A stretch of DNA of 64,000 nt from Peptoniphilus stercorisuis (GCF_017874395.1 NZ_JAGGLJ010000009.1:1-64000); one strand, 5' to 3'; counted from the stretch's first letter, positions 1 through 8,133 are shown. The notes: a model not told the origin generated them from the letters alone. A program made the numbers and translations.

Positions 1-547
1 GCTAAGCTTTATATTTGCTATGTGTTTATTCGTTTATTCTCTTACACTATTTAATTATCAAGGTTATTTTTTGTCGCCTTCTGTTTTAGCGACTTCAATA
101 TTATATAACTTTCAAAGTCTTTTGTCAAGAACTTTTTTTCAAGTTATTTTTTATTGTTTTTTTATATTTGTCACTCAAGTTTTACTTAAGACAACTTATT
201 TAGTATACATCTTTTAAGACTTGTTGTCAAGAACTTTTTTAAGATGTTTTTATTAAGTTTTAACAATTTTTGTTATCTTGTTTAGACAACTTATTTAGTT
301 TACAACGTATAGTAGCTTTTGGCAAGAACTTTTTCAATTTTTTTGTAATTTATTTTTATTTCATAGATATTCTGTATTTTAAGCCATTTCTCACCACATA
401 CTATATATAGACTTACTATATAAATAGATAATCCATCTATATGTAGTATGTATGCCCAATGTTTTGTCTTTCAAACTTAATTTCTACTATTTATATATAG
501 TTTATGTTTTTTCACTTTCCTTCTAATATATAGATCTATTTATAAAT
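1..547. repeat. AT-rich non-coding region with degenerate ~95-100 bp repeats
   Basis: No convincing gene lies here; the only short reading frames lack a ribosome-binding site and use T-rich low-complexity codons. The motif TTGTCAAGAACTTTTTT occurs at about 122 and 224, with a variant (TTGGCAAGAACTTTTTC) at about 319. AGACAACTTATTTAGTATAC at about 189 recurs as AGACAACTTATTTAGTTTAC at 284. The period is therefore roughly 95-100 bp with heavy decay between copies. Spacers of this look often lie next to rRNA operons in low-GC Gram-positives, but no rRNA sequence is visible, so that is only a guess. Confidence 0.4.
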
Positions 548-578
548 AAAAAAGAGCCTTGCTATAAGACTCTTTTTA
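548..578 (-). terminator. Terminator of the CD-NTase-like gene
   Basis: An imperfect hairpin (AAAGAGTC / GGCTCTTTT arms) followed by a T-run on the minus strand sits directly after the stop codon at 580. Confidence 0.6.
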
Positions 579-579
579 T

Positions 580-1497
580 CTATATTATTTCTTCTCCATT
601 TATGCTTAGTGGTTTTTCTCTTGCAAATATCTCACCATATATCTCTATCCATTTGTCTCGAGATAGTAGTTTATAGTCTTTTAATTGAAGTTCCATTGCT
701 TCTTCTGCAAGAACTAGAGATTTTTTTAATGCCTTTAATAATAGATATGGACTCTTTGGCATTACACCATCATCTGTTCCTGGTATATACCAATAGTAAT
801 CTGGTCCTTTTTCTATCATATACTCAAAGAAATCTCTTGTGTACCAATCATAGGACATGAAGTTTTTTACACTTCCTATTTTGTAATCCTCAAAAAACTC
901 ATATACAATTGCATCTATTAATGCTTCTTCTAAATCAAGATTCCAATTTTCATTCCAAATTTTTATCATTTTAACAAATATCTTTAAATTCCCATTCATC
1001 TGTTTATCTAGTTTATTAAATAAGTAAATTGATCTTCTAGGATTAGTTGCTTTAAAGCTCCCACCTGCTATTGGATCTGGATAGGTATAAGATCCATCTT
1101 CATTTAAAAATACTGGAATAACTTTAAATGAAATATCTTCTTCAAAATCTATTTTTATCTTTCTACAATCTAATGTAATAGAAGACTTTAAAAACTTTCT
1201 AAACTTTTTATTTACATCATCTAATAGAGCAAGCGGACCATTGCCACCATATAGACTATATCTCTTGTGCATATACCAAGGAAGTTCTACTAATACATTT
1301 ATATTCTTATCGTCTAGGTTTGTACTTATTGCATAAGAATCTACTATTATAGAATGTAGAGAACTTGATTTTTTATTCCAATATTCAAAATTTATAATTT
1401 CTGTTATTTGTTCTAGATTATTTTTTATTTCTATGTGATGTTTTTTGCTTGTAATTAAATTTGAATAAAACTTTTCAAAAAAAACTCCACAGTTCAT
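580..1497 (-). CDS. CD-NTase (SMODS)-fold nucleotidyltransferase-like protein, catalytic residues substituted
   Basis: This 305-residue protein has the layout of SMODS/CD-NTase enzymes, the cGAS/DncV-like synthases of CBASS defence. It has a polymerase-beta-like N-terminal core, the DGSYTYPD segment (residues 134-141) with GGSFKATNPRRS after it, and a C-terminal helical part with YDWYTRDFFEYM and a YYWYIPG stretch. In the active-site strand the usual G-S is D53-S54 and the usual D-x-D is N65-I66-N67. The third acidic position before the V-P motif is K125 in SFKVIPVF. All expected metal-binding acids are therefore missing, so nucleotide cyclisation is unlikely (inference). The reading frame is intact with a good AGGAG site before ATG. 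No CBASS effector, Cap2 or Cap3 gene lies beside it. It may be a decayed synthase, a ligand-binding pseudoenzyme or an immune decoy. Confidence 0.75.
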   Translation of the reverse strand: MNCGVFFEKFYSNLITSKKHHIEIKNNLEQITEIINFEYWNKKSSSLHSIIVDSYAISTNLDDKNINVLVELPWYMHKRYSLYGGNGPLALLDDVNKKFRKFLKSSITLDCRKIKIDFEEDISFKVIPVFLNEDGSYTYPDPIAGGSFKATNPRRSIYLFNKLDKQMNGNLKIFVKMIKIWNENWNLDLEEALIDAIVYEFFEDYKIGSVKNFMSYDWYTRDFFEYMIEKGPDYYWYIPGTDDGVMPKSPYLLLKALKKSLVLAEEAMELQLKDYKLLSRDKWIEIYGEIFAREKPLSINGEEII

Positions 1498-1616
1498 TTT
1501 ATTCTCCTATTCTAAATGTTAAAAACACATTATATTTGTATCTTTCTATCTAGTTAATATTATATAATAATATTTCTTATTTTAAACTTATATTCTTTAT
1601 ATTATAAATAAGGGCA

Positions 1617-1648
1617 TAAAAAAAGCGCATTAATATGCGCTCTTTTTA
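1617..1648 (-). terminator. Rho-independent terminator between rlmH and the CD-NTase-like gene
   Basis: A perfect GAGCGCATATTAATGCGCTT-type hairpin with T-runs on both sides lies in the 320-bp gap (1498-1819). It can end transcription from rlmH. The rest of the gap is AT-rich with nothing recognisable. Confidence 0.75.
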
Positions 1649-1819
1649 TGTTAATAGTTGTTATTTTTGTAAAACATTGTTCTACAATCCTATATACCCA
1701 ATAATCCTTTTTATTTTTTCATTATATTATCGGTTTATTTTAAAAGTATATATTCTTTTATTTTAAAATGTGTTGATTTAACACCTTTAAAACATTCTTT
1801 TTAATTTCACAAGTTTATA

Positions 1820-2299
1820 TTACTTATGATATGGAAAATTATTAATTATTCTAAAAGCTCTATAAATCTGCTCTATAAGTATTAGCCTCATTAATTGATG
1901 AGGAAATGTCATATCAGAAAAAGAAAGTGCAAAGTTTGATCTTTTCATCACTTCTTCTGAAAGTCCAAGTGAGCCTCCAATTACAAAGTCTATAGTTGAT
2001 TTTCCATTTAGTTGTATATTTTCAATTTTCTTTGCAAAATCTTCTGAACTTAAATTTTTACCTTTTATTTCAAGAGTTATTACATAATCTTGATCTTTAA
2101 TTTTTTTAAGGATTTTTTCTCCCTCTTTTGCCTTTACCATTTCCATTTCACTATTTGATAAGTTTTCTGGAGCTGCTTCATCAGATACTTCTATTATATT
2201 TATCTTAGCATGAGGTGTAAGTCTTTTTTTAAATTCTGCAATTCCATTTAAAATATACTTTTCTTTTACTCTTCCTACTGCAATTATATTAATATTCAT
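1820..2299 (-). CDS. rlmH: 23S rRNA (pseudouridine1915-N3)-methyltransferase RlmH
   Basis: 159 residues, the usual RlmH size. The family methylates pseudouridine 1915 in helix 69 of 23S rRNA using S-adenosylmethionine, acting on the assembled ribosome. Seen here are the N-terminal [15 protein letters not shown] strand-loop, the SAM-binding [15 protein letters not shown] segment in the trefoil knot, and the C-terminal [19 protein letters not shown]...NFPYHK signature ending in the diagnostic YHK. In Firmicutes rlmH usually lies near the origin on the left arm, as here. The upstream tpx gene is 42 bp away on the same strand, so read-through is possible. Confidence 0.97.
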   Translation of the reverse strand: MNINIIAVGRVKEKYILNGIAEFKKRLTPHAKINIIEVSDEAAPENLSNSEMEMVKAKEGEKILKKIKDQDYVITLEIKGKNLSSEDFAKKIENIQLNGKSTIDFVIGGSLGLSEEVMKRSNFALSFSDMTFPHQLMRLILIEQIYRAFRIINNFPYHK

Positions 2300-2341
2300 G
2301 TTACATTTTATAACACTTATTTTGTATTATTGCAAGTTTCA

Positions 2342-2839
2342 TTAAAGAGATTTAACTTTTTCTAAAGCTTTTTCAAAGTTTACTTCATTAGTAACTTCAG
2401 GAACATACTCAACATATTGTACTATTCCCTCTTTATCTACTACTACAATTCCTCTAGCTAGTAGGTGATTTTCATTCATTAAGAATCCATATTTTGTACC
2501 AAAATCGTGGTCTTTATAGTCTGAAACGATTATAGTTTTGTCTATTCCTTCATTAGCACAGAATCTTGCTTGTGCAAAAGGAAGATCAACTGTAATAGTT
2601 ACTATTGCAATATCATCTCTTAATTCTGCTGCTTCTTCGTTAAATGTTCTTGTTTGAAGTGAACATACAGGAGTGTCTATTGATGGTGCTACTGAATAAA
2701 CTACAACTTTTCCTTCATTTTCTTTTGAGTCAAAAACTGATAAGTCATTTTTAACTGCTACAAATTCTGGAGCTTTATCTCCTACTTTAATTTCTTTACC
2801 TGCAAGTGTTACTTTATTTCCACCGAATGTTATATTCAT
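2342..2839 (-). CDS. tpx: Thiol peroxidase (Tpx-type peroxiredoxin)
   Basis: 165 residues, standard for atypical 2-Cys peroxiredoxins of the Tpx class, which reduce alkyl and hydrogen peroxides in the cytoplasm with thioredoxin as donor. The peroxidatic cysteine sits in SIDTPVCSLQTRTFN (about residue 60). The resolving cysteine lies in LPFAQARFCANEGI, at the expected spacing of about 34 residues. The DKEGIVQYVEYVPEVTNE segment near the C-terminus is typical. The ATG at 2839 follows an AGGAGGAAT site. The gene is divergent from the ATP-grasp gene, so both promoters share the 2840-2984 interval. It provides peroxide defence suited to an anaerobe without visible catalase. Confidence 0.96.
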   Translation of the reverse strand: MNITFGGNKVTLAGKEIKVGDKAPEFVAVKNDLSVFDSKENEGKVVVYSVAPSIDTPVCSLQTRTFNEEAAELRDDIAIVTITVDLPFAQARFCANEGIDKTIIVSDYKDHDFGTKYGFLMNENHLLARGIVVVDKEGIVQYVEYVPEVTNEVNFEKALEKVKSL

Positions 2840-2941
2840 ATTATTATTCCTCCTAAATTGTTAAAATATTATTACTAATTCTAAGCCTATATTAGTTTAT
2901 ATCCAAATTGTTAACTTTAGAAACTTTTTTTCCTTAAATAA

Positions 2942-2950
2942 TGATATAAT
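2942..2950 (+). promoter_or_regulatory. Extended -10 promoter element for the ATP-grasp gene
   Basis: TGATATAAT matches an extended -10 (TGnTATAAT) 35 bp upstream of the chosen ATG at 2985. No strong -35 hexamer is seen. Confidence 0.5.
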
Positions 2951-2984
2951 AAATGTATTATTTAATTAGGATGTGAAAAATACA

Positions 2985-4163
2985 ATGAAATATAAGCACA
3001 AAGCAGTAGTTCTTGGTACAAATTACTATATCGGACTTTCTGTTGTTAGAAACTTAGGACGTGCAGGAGTTTCTGTAACAACTGTTGATTATGATGAAAA
3101 TACTAGATATGGCGCTTCTAAATATGCTATTGAAAGACTAATTGCTCCTCACTATAAAGAAGAAGAGGAAGAATGTGTAGAATTTTTAATAAATTATGCA
3201 AAAAAGCAAGCTTATAAACCTGTTTTATTTCCTACAGCGGATCTTTATGTTGAATTTATGGAAGATAATTTTGACAAATTAAAGGAATATTATCTATGGC
3301 CTAATGAAATCAAAGGTCTATATAAAACTTTAATGGATAAGCAATCTCTTCTTCAATTTACAGAGCCTCTTGGCATAAAAACTCCAGAGATTATAGATAT
3401 GAATGAGGATAATTTATATACTAGAGTTACAGAAGAACTAGGATATCCGTGTATTGTTAAGCCTCGTGATTCAATGCCCTTTGTAAATAAATATAGAGCA
3501 AAGGTATTATTTATAAATAGTGAAGAAGAATTAAGAGATAAAATTGAAATGTGTAAAAGAGATAATCAAGATGTCTTCGTTCAAAGAATAGTAAAAGGAC
3601 CAGAGACAAATTGTTACTCCTTTGATGTATATATGGACAAAAATCAAAATGTAGTAAGCTATATGACTACTAATAAAATTCGTCAATGGCCTATTAATTT
3701 TGGAGCAAGTACCTATGCAAGACAAAATTATATTCCAGAACTTTATGATATTTGCGTACCACTATTTAAATCTATTAAATATCGTGGATTTGCTGAAGTT
3801 GAACTTAAAAAAGATGAGATTACAGGAAATATTTATTTAGTTGAGGTAAATGTAAGATTTGTAAACTTTACAGAACTTCAAGCACATATGGGAATGAATA
3901 CTCCTATGATGTATTTCTTAGATTCTATTGGAGAGGATTTTTCCGGACCAAAGATAAGTGTAAATCGTGATGTATATTGGAAATATAAATACGAAGATAT
4001 ATCCGCTATAAGACAATATATAAAAGTTGGTCAAATGTCATGGAAAGAAATATTTAAAGATTATAGATTTAAAAAAGTAAATTCCACTTGGGCTTGGGAC
4101 GATCCAAAACCAGGACTTGGATTTTTCTTCTGGGCTCTTACACATAAGTTTACAGGAAGATAG
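2985..4163 (+). CDS. ATP-grasp carboxylate-amine ligase family protein
   Basis: About 392 residues with an N-terminal Rossmann-like preATP-grasp part (KAVVLGTNYYIGLSVVRNLGRAGVSVTTVD) and an ATP-grasp domain. The ATP-binding lysine lies in GYPCIVKPRD, and the metal-binding acidic strand is GFAEVELKKDE...LVEVNVRFVN. ATP-grasp ligases join a carboxylate to an amine through an acylphosphate. The overall layout resembles D-aspartate ligases that build peptidoglycan cross-bridges and related amino-acid ligases, but the substrate cannot be read from the sequence. An in-frame GTG lies at 2973. The ATG at 2985 is preferred because AGGATGTGA precedes it at normal spacing. It is transcribed against the direction of replication and followed by a strong terminator. 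Confidence 0.8.
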   Translation: MKYKHKAVVLGTNYYIGLSVVRNLGRAGVSVTTVDYDENTRYGASKYAIERLIAPHYKEEEEECVEFLINYAKKQAYKPVLFPTADLYVEFMEDNFDKLKEYYLWPNEIKGLYKTLMDKQSLLQFTEPLGIKTPEIIDMNEDNLYTRVTEELGYPCIVKPRDSMPFVNKYRAKVLFINSEEELRDKIEMCKRDNQDVFVQRIVKGPETNCYSFDVYMDKNQNVVSYMTTNKIRQWPINFGASTYARQNYIPELYDICVPLFKSIKYRGFAEVELKKDEITGNIYLVEVNVRFVNFTELQAHMGMNTPMMYFLDSIGEDFSGPKISVNRDVYWKYKYEDISAIRQYIKVGQMSWKEIFKDYRFKKVNSTWAWDDPKPGLGFFFWALTHKFTGR

Positions 4164-4167
4164 TATT

Positions 4168-4195
4168 AAGAGCTTATTTATTAAGCTCTTTTTTT
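4168..4195 (+). terminator. Rho-independent terminator after the ATP-grasp gene
   Basis: AAGAGCTT / AAGCTCTT stem with a 7-base loop and a run of seven T residues, five bases after the TAG stop. Confidence 0.85.
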
Positions 4196-4350
4196 ATTGT
4201 AGGCCTTTTAAGAGAGTTTTTTACAATATTAATAGTCATATATTACTTCTGTATTTAAATCTTTATTTAGCCCATTTGTTACTCCCTTTTTTTCTAGATG
4301 TTTTAACATTTACATTCTTGGATATAAATATTTTTACAAGGAGGGATATT

Positions 4351-4686
4351 ATGATTCAATTAATAATTAAAATTTTAGTCAGTGCAATCGCAATTTCAAT
4401 AGCAGCTTTTTTTAGCCCAATGCAAGTTACAAATTATTCAGCAGCAATTATGGCCTCTATTGTAATTGGTGTATTAGATTGGGCTATAAATAAGTTTTTA
4501 GGAATAAAAGCCTCCCCTGCTGGTCGTGGAACTGTTGGTTTTATAACTGCTGCAATTATTATTTATTTAACAGGAAGAATTGTAGATGGTTTTTCTGCTA
4601 GTATTATAGGTTCTTTAATCGGAGCTTTTGTAATCGGCATTGTAGATGCTTTAATACCTGGAAATAAAAATGTTTTTAAGAAATAA
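4351..4686 (+). CDS. Small membrane protein, phage-holin-family-like
   Basis: 111 residues, nearly all hydrophobic, with about four membrane segments: MIQLIIKILVSAIAISIAAFF, YSAAIMASIVIGVLDWAI, TVGFITAAIIIYLTGRIV and SIIGSLIGAFVIGIVDALI. Small proteins of this pattern in Firmicutes are annotated as phage holin family proteins although they lie outside prophages. No phage gene is near here, and a lytic role is not implied. The ATG at 4351 follows AAGGAGGGA at ideal spacing, so longer upstream in-frame starts are rejected. The gene ends just before a perfect palindrome at 4695 that serves as its terminator. Confidence 0.7.
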   Translation: MIQLIIKILVSAIAISIAAFFSPMQVTNYSAAIMASIVIGVLDWAINKFLGIKASPAGRGTVGFITAAIIIYLTGRIVDGFSASIIGSLIGAFVIGIVDALIPGNKNVFKK

Positions 4687-4720
4687 TCATTAAATGCTCC
4701 ACGTGGAGCATTTTTTTATT
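4687..4720 (+). terminator. Terminator hairpin built on the CACGTG palindrome
   Basis: The 16-bp palindrome TGCTCCACGTGGAGCA, extended by flanking A/T pairs and followed by T7, begins just after the membrane-protein stop codon. See the parS-like entry for the same palindrome. Confidence 0.75.
4695..4710. promoter_or_regulatory. Candidate parS site 1
   Basis: TGCTCCACGTGGAGCA is a perfect 16-bp inverted repeat with the CACGTG core of the Spo0J/ParB site (consensus TGTTTCACGTGAAACA), differing by two symmetric changes per arm. Identical copies occur at 8118 and 8480, either side of and close to parAB. It also forms the stem of a terminator, so a terminator-only role remains possible. Confidence 0.5.
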
Positions 4721-4984
4721 TGTATTTTAATACTTTTATGTGTTGCAATTCTACACATCATCTTTTAGTCTTTCATGCTTTTTTGAAATTTTTACAGATT
4801 TTTGTAAGTTTAATATTTTAAACTCAGATTTCTTAGAATATAGAATTTTTTCTATGTTTATTTCCTTTTATTATCTATCTATATTACATTAAATTTTAAT
4901 ATATAACCATTCTAATTTTATATATTTATTTGCTCTAAATTTTTACTATAAATTAAGGGAGTAGTTTTCATATAGTGAAATATA

Positions 4985-5090
4985 TCATTTATCCACTGTT
5001 GATAAGTTTTTTAAGAATTTTATCCACAAAAAAAGAAGAAGTATTTCTACTTCTTACTTGTTTATAACTTTATTTAATTTTTTATCCACA
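4985..5090. promoter_or_regulatory. DnaA-box cluster distant from oriC
   Basis: The 381-bp gap 4711-5091 contains TTATCCACA at 5020-5028 and 5082-5090, and a near match (TTTATCCACT) beginning at 4988 followed by TTGATAAG. All lie on the same strand, about 12 kb from dnaA. Such remote clusters titrate DnaA or act as regulatory sites in other Firmicutes; the role here is inference. The remainder of the gap is AT-rich with no gene. Confidence 0.45.
5028..5056 (-). terminator. Terminator of the small membrane-anchored protein gene
   Basis: On the minus strand, AAGAAGTAGAAATACTTCTT is followed by a T-run, 35 bases after the stop codon at 5092. It would end the parA-parB-phzF-5092 transcript. Confidence 0.6.
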
Positions 5091-5091
5091 A

Positions 5092-5508
5092 TTAACTGTA
5101 TTCTTTTAAAATTGAATCAAATATGTCTGATCCATTTTTACTCATTTTATACCATTTCGTATCTATTCTGATAAAACAGCCATCTCTAGCTATTTCTTTT
5201 CTCTTAAATGTCTTATCATATATATTTATAAAATCTAAACTATCACTTTCTAATGTGTCTTTTTGGACTTCTTCTGCACTTATTCTATTTAGTGATCCTA
5301 TGATTTTTTTGACTTTTGCCTTGTCATTAATAGTTTTCATAGTATTATTTTCAAATTTTATAATTTCTACATAGGATATTTTCTTATTGTTTAGATCTAA
5401 TATTTTATTTCTCTTTCCTATTACTTTGTAAGATAAAAACAATAGCAGTATAAAAAATACAGTTATAAATAACTTATTTTTACCTTTTGATTGATTTCTT
5501 CTGCTCAA
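5092..5508 (-). CDS. Membrane-anchored extracytoplasmic protein of unknown function
   Basis: 138 residues: a basic N-terminus (MSRRNQSKGKNK), one membrane segment (LFITVFFILLLFLSYKVI, about residues 13-30) and a hydrophilic outer domain of about 105 residues. It has no lipobox. The outer part mixes strands and helices and is not recognised as a named family. The start is TTG at 5508, preceded by GGAAGTGA at good spacing. It lies 11 bp after the phzF-like gene, so it is probably the last gene of the parA-parB-phzF operon. Confidence 0.65.
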   Translation of the reverse strand: MSRRNQSKGKNKLFITVFFILLLFLSYKVIGKRNKILDLNNKKISYVEIIKFENNTMKTINDKAKVKKIIGSLNRISAEEVQKDTLESDSLDFINIYDKTFKRKEIARDGCFIRIDTKWYKMSKNGSDIFDSILKEYS

Positions 5509-5519
5509 AATCTCACTTC

Positions 5520-6410
5520 CTATATATTTAATACTCCATTCATAAATACAAAGGCTATTCCTCCAACTTTTACAGTGTTTTCGTCAATAATCTCTGCACA
5601 TAGACAGGATTTTCGTCCAAGTTCTATTCCTTGAACTGATTTTATTTTCTTTGTTTCTTTTGATACAAATTTATTTATATAGTATAAGGTAGCGCCAGTT
5701 GAAGTACCAGATCCTGCTTCTTCTTCAACTCCAATTGATGGAGAAAATGTTCTTTGACGAATATGAGCTTCTTCTTTATTTTCTTCTATTGTAAATACTT
5801 GAAAACTTATTATGTCTTCTTCTTTTGAAAGTTCTAAAACTTTGTCATAATTTATTTTAATTTTTTCAAGTATCTCAACAGACTTTACTGGAATAACTAT
5901 ATCTGATCCACCAGTTGAGATTTTTTTCGGCTTTAATATAGCTCCATTTAGGCCTAAATCTTCTTCTTTAATACCAATGGCCTCTAAAATTCTTTCATCG
6001 CTTATTTCCTTATCTAAATTCCTTACATTTAAAATCATATTTACTCTTTTTACTTTTGAGTTTTTATACTCAATTTCTACAGGAATTTTTCCAAGTTGTG
6101 TAAGTTGATTAATTTTTACTATACCATTGTCTATTTTTTGAATATATTCATTTTCTGAAAGAGCAAAAAATGTAGCAATAGTTGCATGACCACATAATTT
6201 TATTTCTCTATCTGTTCTAAAAAATCTAGTTGCATATAATCCTATATCAAGTCTTCTTACAAAAACAGTTACTGATTGATTTAAATCCTTTGCAACATTT
6301 TGCATTTCTTCATCGCTCATTCTACCTGCTGATATAACTATCCCTGTTGCATTTCCATTAAAAGCTTTATCTGTAAAGGCATTTGCAAGATACATATTAT
6401 AATATTGCAT
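5520..6410 (-). CDS. PhzF family isomerase-like protein
   Basis: 296 residues with the two-lobed PhzF/diaminopimelate-epimerase-like fold. Seen are VNAFTDKAFNGNATGIV-like residues at the N-terminus (here LANAFTDKAFNGN), the KLCGHATIATFFAL turn, and GVEEEAGSGTSTGATLYY in the second lobe, typical of the family. Family members isomerise small acidic metabolites; PhzF itself acts in phenazine synthesis, but most homologues have no known substrate. The catalytic glutamate of the N-L-S-E-T-x-F motif is valine here (LNQSVTVFV, about residue 48), so activity may be lost or altered. The start ATG overlaps the parB stop by one base, so the two are translationally coupled. Confidence 0.85.
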   Translation of the reverse strand: MQYYNMYLANAFTDKAFNGNATGIVISAGRMSDEEMQNVAKDLNQSVTVFVRRLDIGLYATRFFRTDREIKLCGHATIATFFALSENEYIQKIDNGIVKINQLTQLGKIPVEIEYKNSKVKRVNMILNVRNLDKEISDERILEAIGIKEEDLGLNGAILKPKKISTGGSDIVIPVKSVEILEKIKINYDKVLELSKEEDIISFQVFTIEENKEEAHIRQRTFSPSIGVEEEAGSGTSTGATLYYINKFVSKETKKIKSVQGIELGRKSCLCAEIIDENTVKVGGIAFVFMNGVLNI

Positions 6411-7264
6411 TAAATTTCACCTCTTATTATAGTGTCACATATTCTACTAAGGTCTTCTTCTGAGTAGTATTCAATTTCAATTTTTTTAACTTTTCCACTA
6501 CCTTTAAACAAAACCTTTGTACCAAGGGCATCTGAAAGATTCTTTCTTGCCTCTTCCATAAAAATATCAAGTTCTTCTTCTGTTTTATTATTTTTATTAA
6601 GTCTTTTTTCTGTATCTTTTACAGAAGAACCACTTTTTATAATCCTTAGCGCCTCATTATATTGCATATCTTTATCTTTAATAGAAAGTAAAAGTTTTGC
6701 ATGTGACATTGTTAAAAGCTCATCTTTTAAAAAATCAATAACTCTTTTATCAAGTTTTAAGACTCTAATTGTATTTCCAATATATTGTCTGCTCTTACCT
6801 ATTGCAGATGCAAGTTCTTCTTGTGTTAGAGAATACTCCTGCATTATAGACTTATATCCTAAAGCTTCTTCAATTGGATTTAAATCTTGTCTTTGAATAT
6901 TTTCTATAAGTGAAATCTTATCTGCATCTTCCTTAGATACATCTTTTATTAAAACAGGAACTTCTTTAAGCCCTGCTTCTTTTGCAGCTCTATATCTTCT
7001 TTCTCCAGCTATAATCGTAAATACATCTTTATCTTTTCTAAGTACTAATGGTTGAAGAATACCATATTCCTTTATAGATTCTGATAATTCTTTAATTTTT
7101 TCTTCATCAAATATTTTTCTAGCTTGTTCTTCATTTACCTGTATTCTATCTATAGAAATACTTTGAAGCTCATCTTTTTTTGTATCATTTAAAATTTCTT
7201 CAACTTTTTCAGAATCTTTAATAAAATTTGTTATACCTCTACCAAGACCTTTTTTCTTCGCCAT
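6410..7264 (-). CDS. parB: Chromosome partitioning protein ParB (Spo0J)
   Basis: 284 residues. An N-terminal KKKGLGRGI peptide (the ParA-stimulating tail) comes first. It is followed by the CTP-binding ParB/sulfiredoxin core (GERRYRAAKEAG, about residues 88-99, and LIENIQRQDLNPIEEA), then the helix-turn-helix that reads parS (LTQEELASAIGKSRQYIGNTIRVLKL). Spo0J-type ParB loads at parS as a CTP-dependent sliding clamp and spreads to organise origin segregation with ParA and SMC. It lies downstream of parA with 13 bp between. Candidate parS palindromes lie at 4695, 8118 and 8480. Noc is an alternative paralogue, but pairing with parA and the GLGRG tail argue for Spo0J. Confidence 0.96.
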   Translation of the reverse strand: MAKKKGLGRGITNFIKDSEKVEEILNDTKKDELQSISIDRIQVNEEQARKIFDEEKIKELSESIKEYGILQPLVLRKDKDVFTIIAGERRYRAAKEAGLKEVPVLIKDVSKEDADKISLIENIQRQDLNPIEEALGYKSIMQEYSLTQEELASAIGKSRQYIGNTIRVLKLDKRVIDFLKDELLTMSHAKLLLSIKDKDMQYNEALRIIKSGSSVKDTEKRLNKNNKTEEELDIFMEEARKNLSDALGTKVLFKGSGKVKKIEIEYYSEEDLSRICDTIIRGEI

Positions 7265-7277
7265 TTTATAACCTCTT

Positions 7278-8039
7278 TCAAGATTTCTTATCTCTTTTGA
7301 TTACTTCCTTTGCTAAACTTAAGTAAGCCTTTGCACCTTTAGAATTTGGATCATATTCAAATATGCTCATACCAAAACTTGGCGCTTCAGCAAGTCTTAC
7401 ATTTCTTGGAATTACAGTTTTATATACTTTATCTTCAAAAAATCCCTTTACTTCATCTGCAACTTGTATTGAAAGGTTTGTCCTTCCATCATACATACAA
7501 AGTACAACACCTTCAACTTGTAAATCACTATTAAAAGTATCTCTGATTAAAGATATAGTGCTCATTAGCTGTCCTACACCTTCTAGAGCGTAATACTCGC
7601 ATTGCACAGGAATAATAATACTATCTGATGCCACAAGTGCAATCATTGATAAAACTCCTAGTGATGGAGGTGAATCTATTAGACAATAATCATAATTCGC
7701 CTTAATATCTTCAATTGACTCCTTAAGTCTATATTGCCAATTATTTTCACGAGAAAGTTCAATTTCAATACCTGCAAGATCTCCATTTGATGGTATTAGA
7801 TCTAATTTCTTATTTTCTGTATTTAAAATAGTATCTTTATTTCCATTAATTAATAAATCATATACATTGTGTTCTTGTTCTTTATCAATTCCAAGCCCAC
7901 TAGTTGCATTTGCCTGAGGATCTAAGTCTATTACAAGGACTTTCTTTTTTGAGTTTGCAAGAGCAGAAGCAAGATTTACAACAGTTGTAGTCTTTCCAAC
8001 TCCACCCTTTTGATTAAAAATAGTAATAACTTTAGCCAT
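7278..8039 (-). CDS. parA: Chromosome partitioning ATPase ParA (Soj)
   Basis: 253 residues, the size of chromosomal Soj. The deviant Walker A is FNQKGGVGKTTTVVNLASALA at the N-terminus, Walker A-prime is VLVIDLDPQANATSGLG, and Walker B lies in YDYCLIDSPPSLGVLS. ATP-bound dimers bind DNA non-specifically and are cycled by ParB, moving the origin and regulating DnaA. Start ATG at 8039 follows a GGGGGC-rich site. It is the first gene of parA-parB-phzF-5092, with a candidate parS site about 80 bp upstream at 8118. Confidence 0.97.
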   Translation of the reverse strand: MAKVITIFNQKGGVGKTTTVVNLASALANSKKKVLVIDLDPQANATSGLGIDKEQEHNVYDLLINGNKDTILNTENKKLDLIPSNGDLAGIEIELSRENNWQYRLKESIEDIKANYDYCLIDSPPSLGVLSMIALVASDSIIIPVQCEYYALEGVGQLMSTISLIRDTFNSDLQVEGVVLCMYDGRTNLSIQVADEVKGFFEDKVYKTVIPRNVRLAEAPSFGMSIFEYDPNSKGAKAYLSLAKEVIKRDKKS

Positions 8040-8117
8040 TTTAAGCCCCCTATTCTATTCAATATAATATCAGAAATTTATACAACTTAAAAGATGTTTT
8101 AATCTAAAATGCAAAAA

Positions 8118-8133
8118 TGCTCCACGTGGAGCA
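8118..8133. promoter_or_regulatory. Candidate parS site 2
   Basis: Second copy of TGCTCCACGTGGAGCA, directly abutting the stop codon of the 8134 gene and upstream of parA. On the minus strand it is followed by a short T-run, so it can also end the upstream transcript. Confidence 0.5.

Noticed and set aside
20-217. Short open frame at the window start
   Set aside because: No ribosome-binding site, T-rich low-complexity composition and repeat motifs crossing it.
580-1497. A complete CBASS operon
   Set aside because: Only the nucleotidyltransferase-like gene is present; no effector, E1/E2 or JAB protein lies nearby, and the active site is substituted.
4117-4350. Long N-terminal extension of the holin-like protein
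   Set aside because: It overlaps the ATP-grasp gene and a terminator; AAGGAGGGA before the ATG at 4351 fixes the start.
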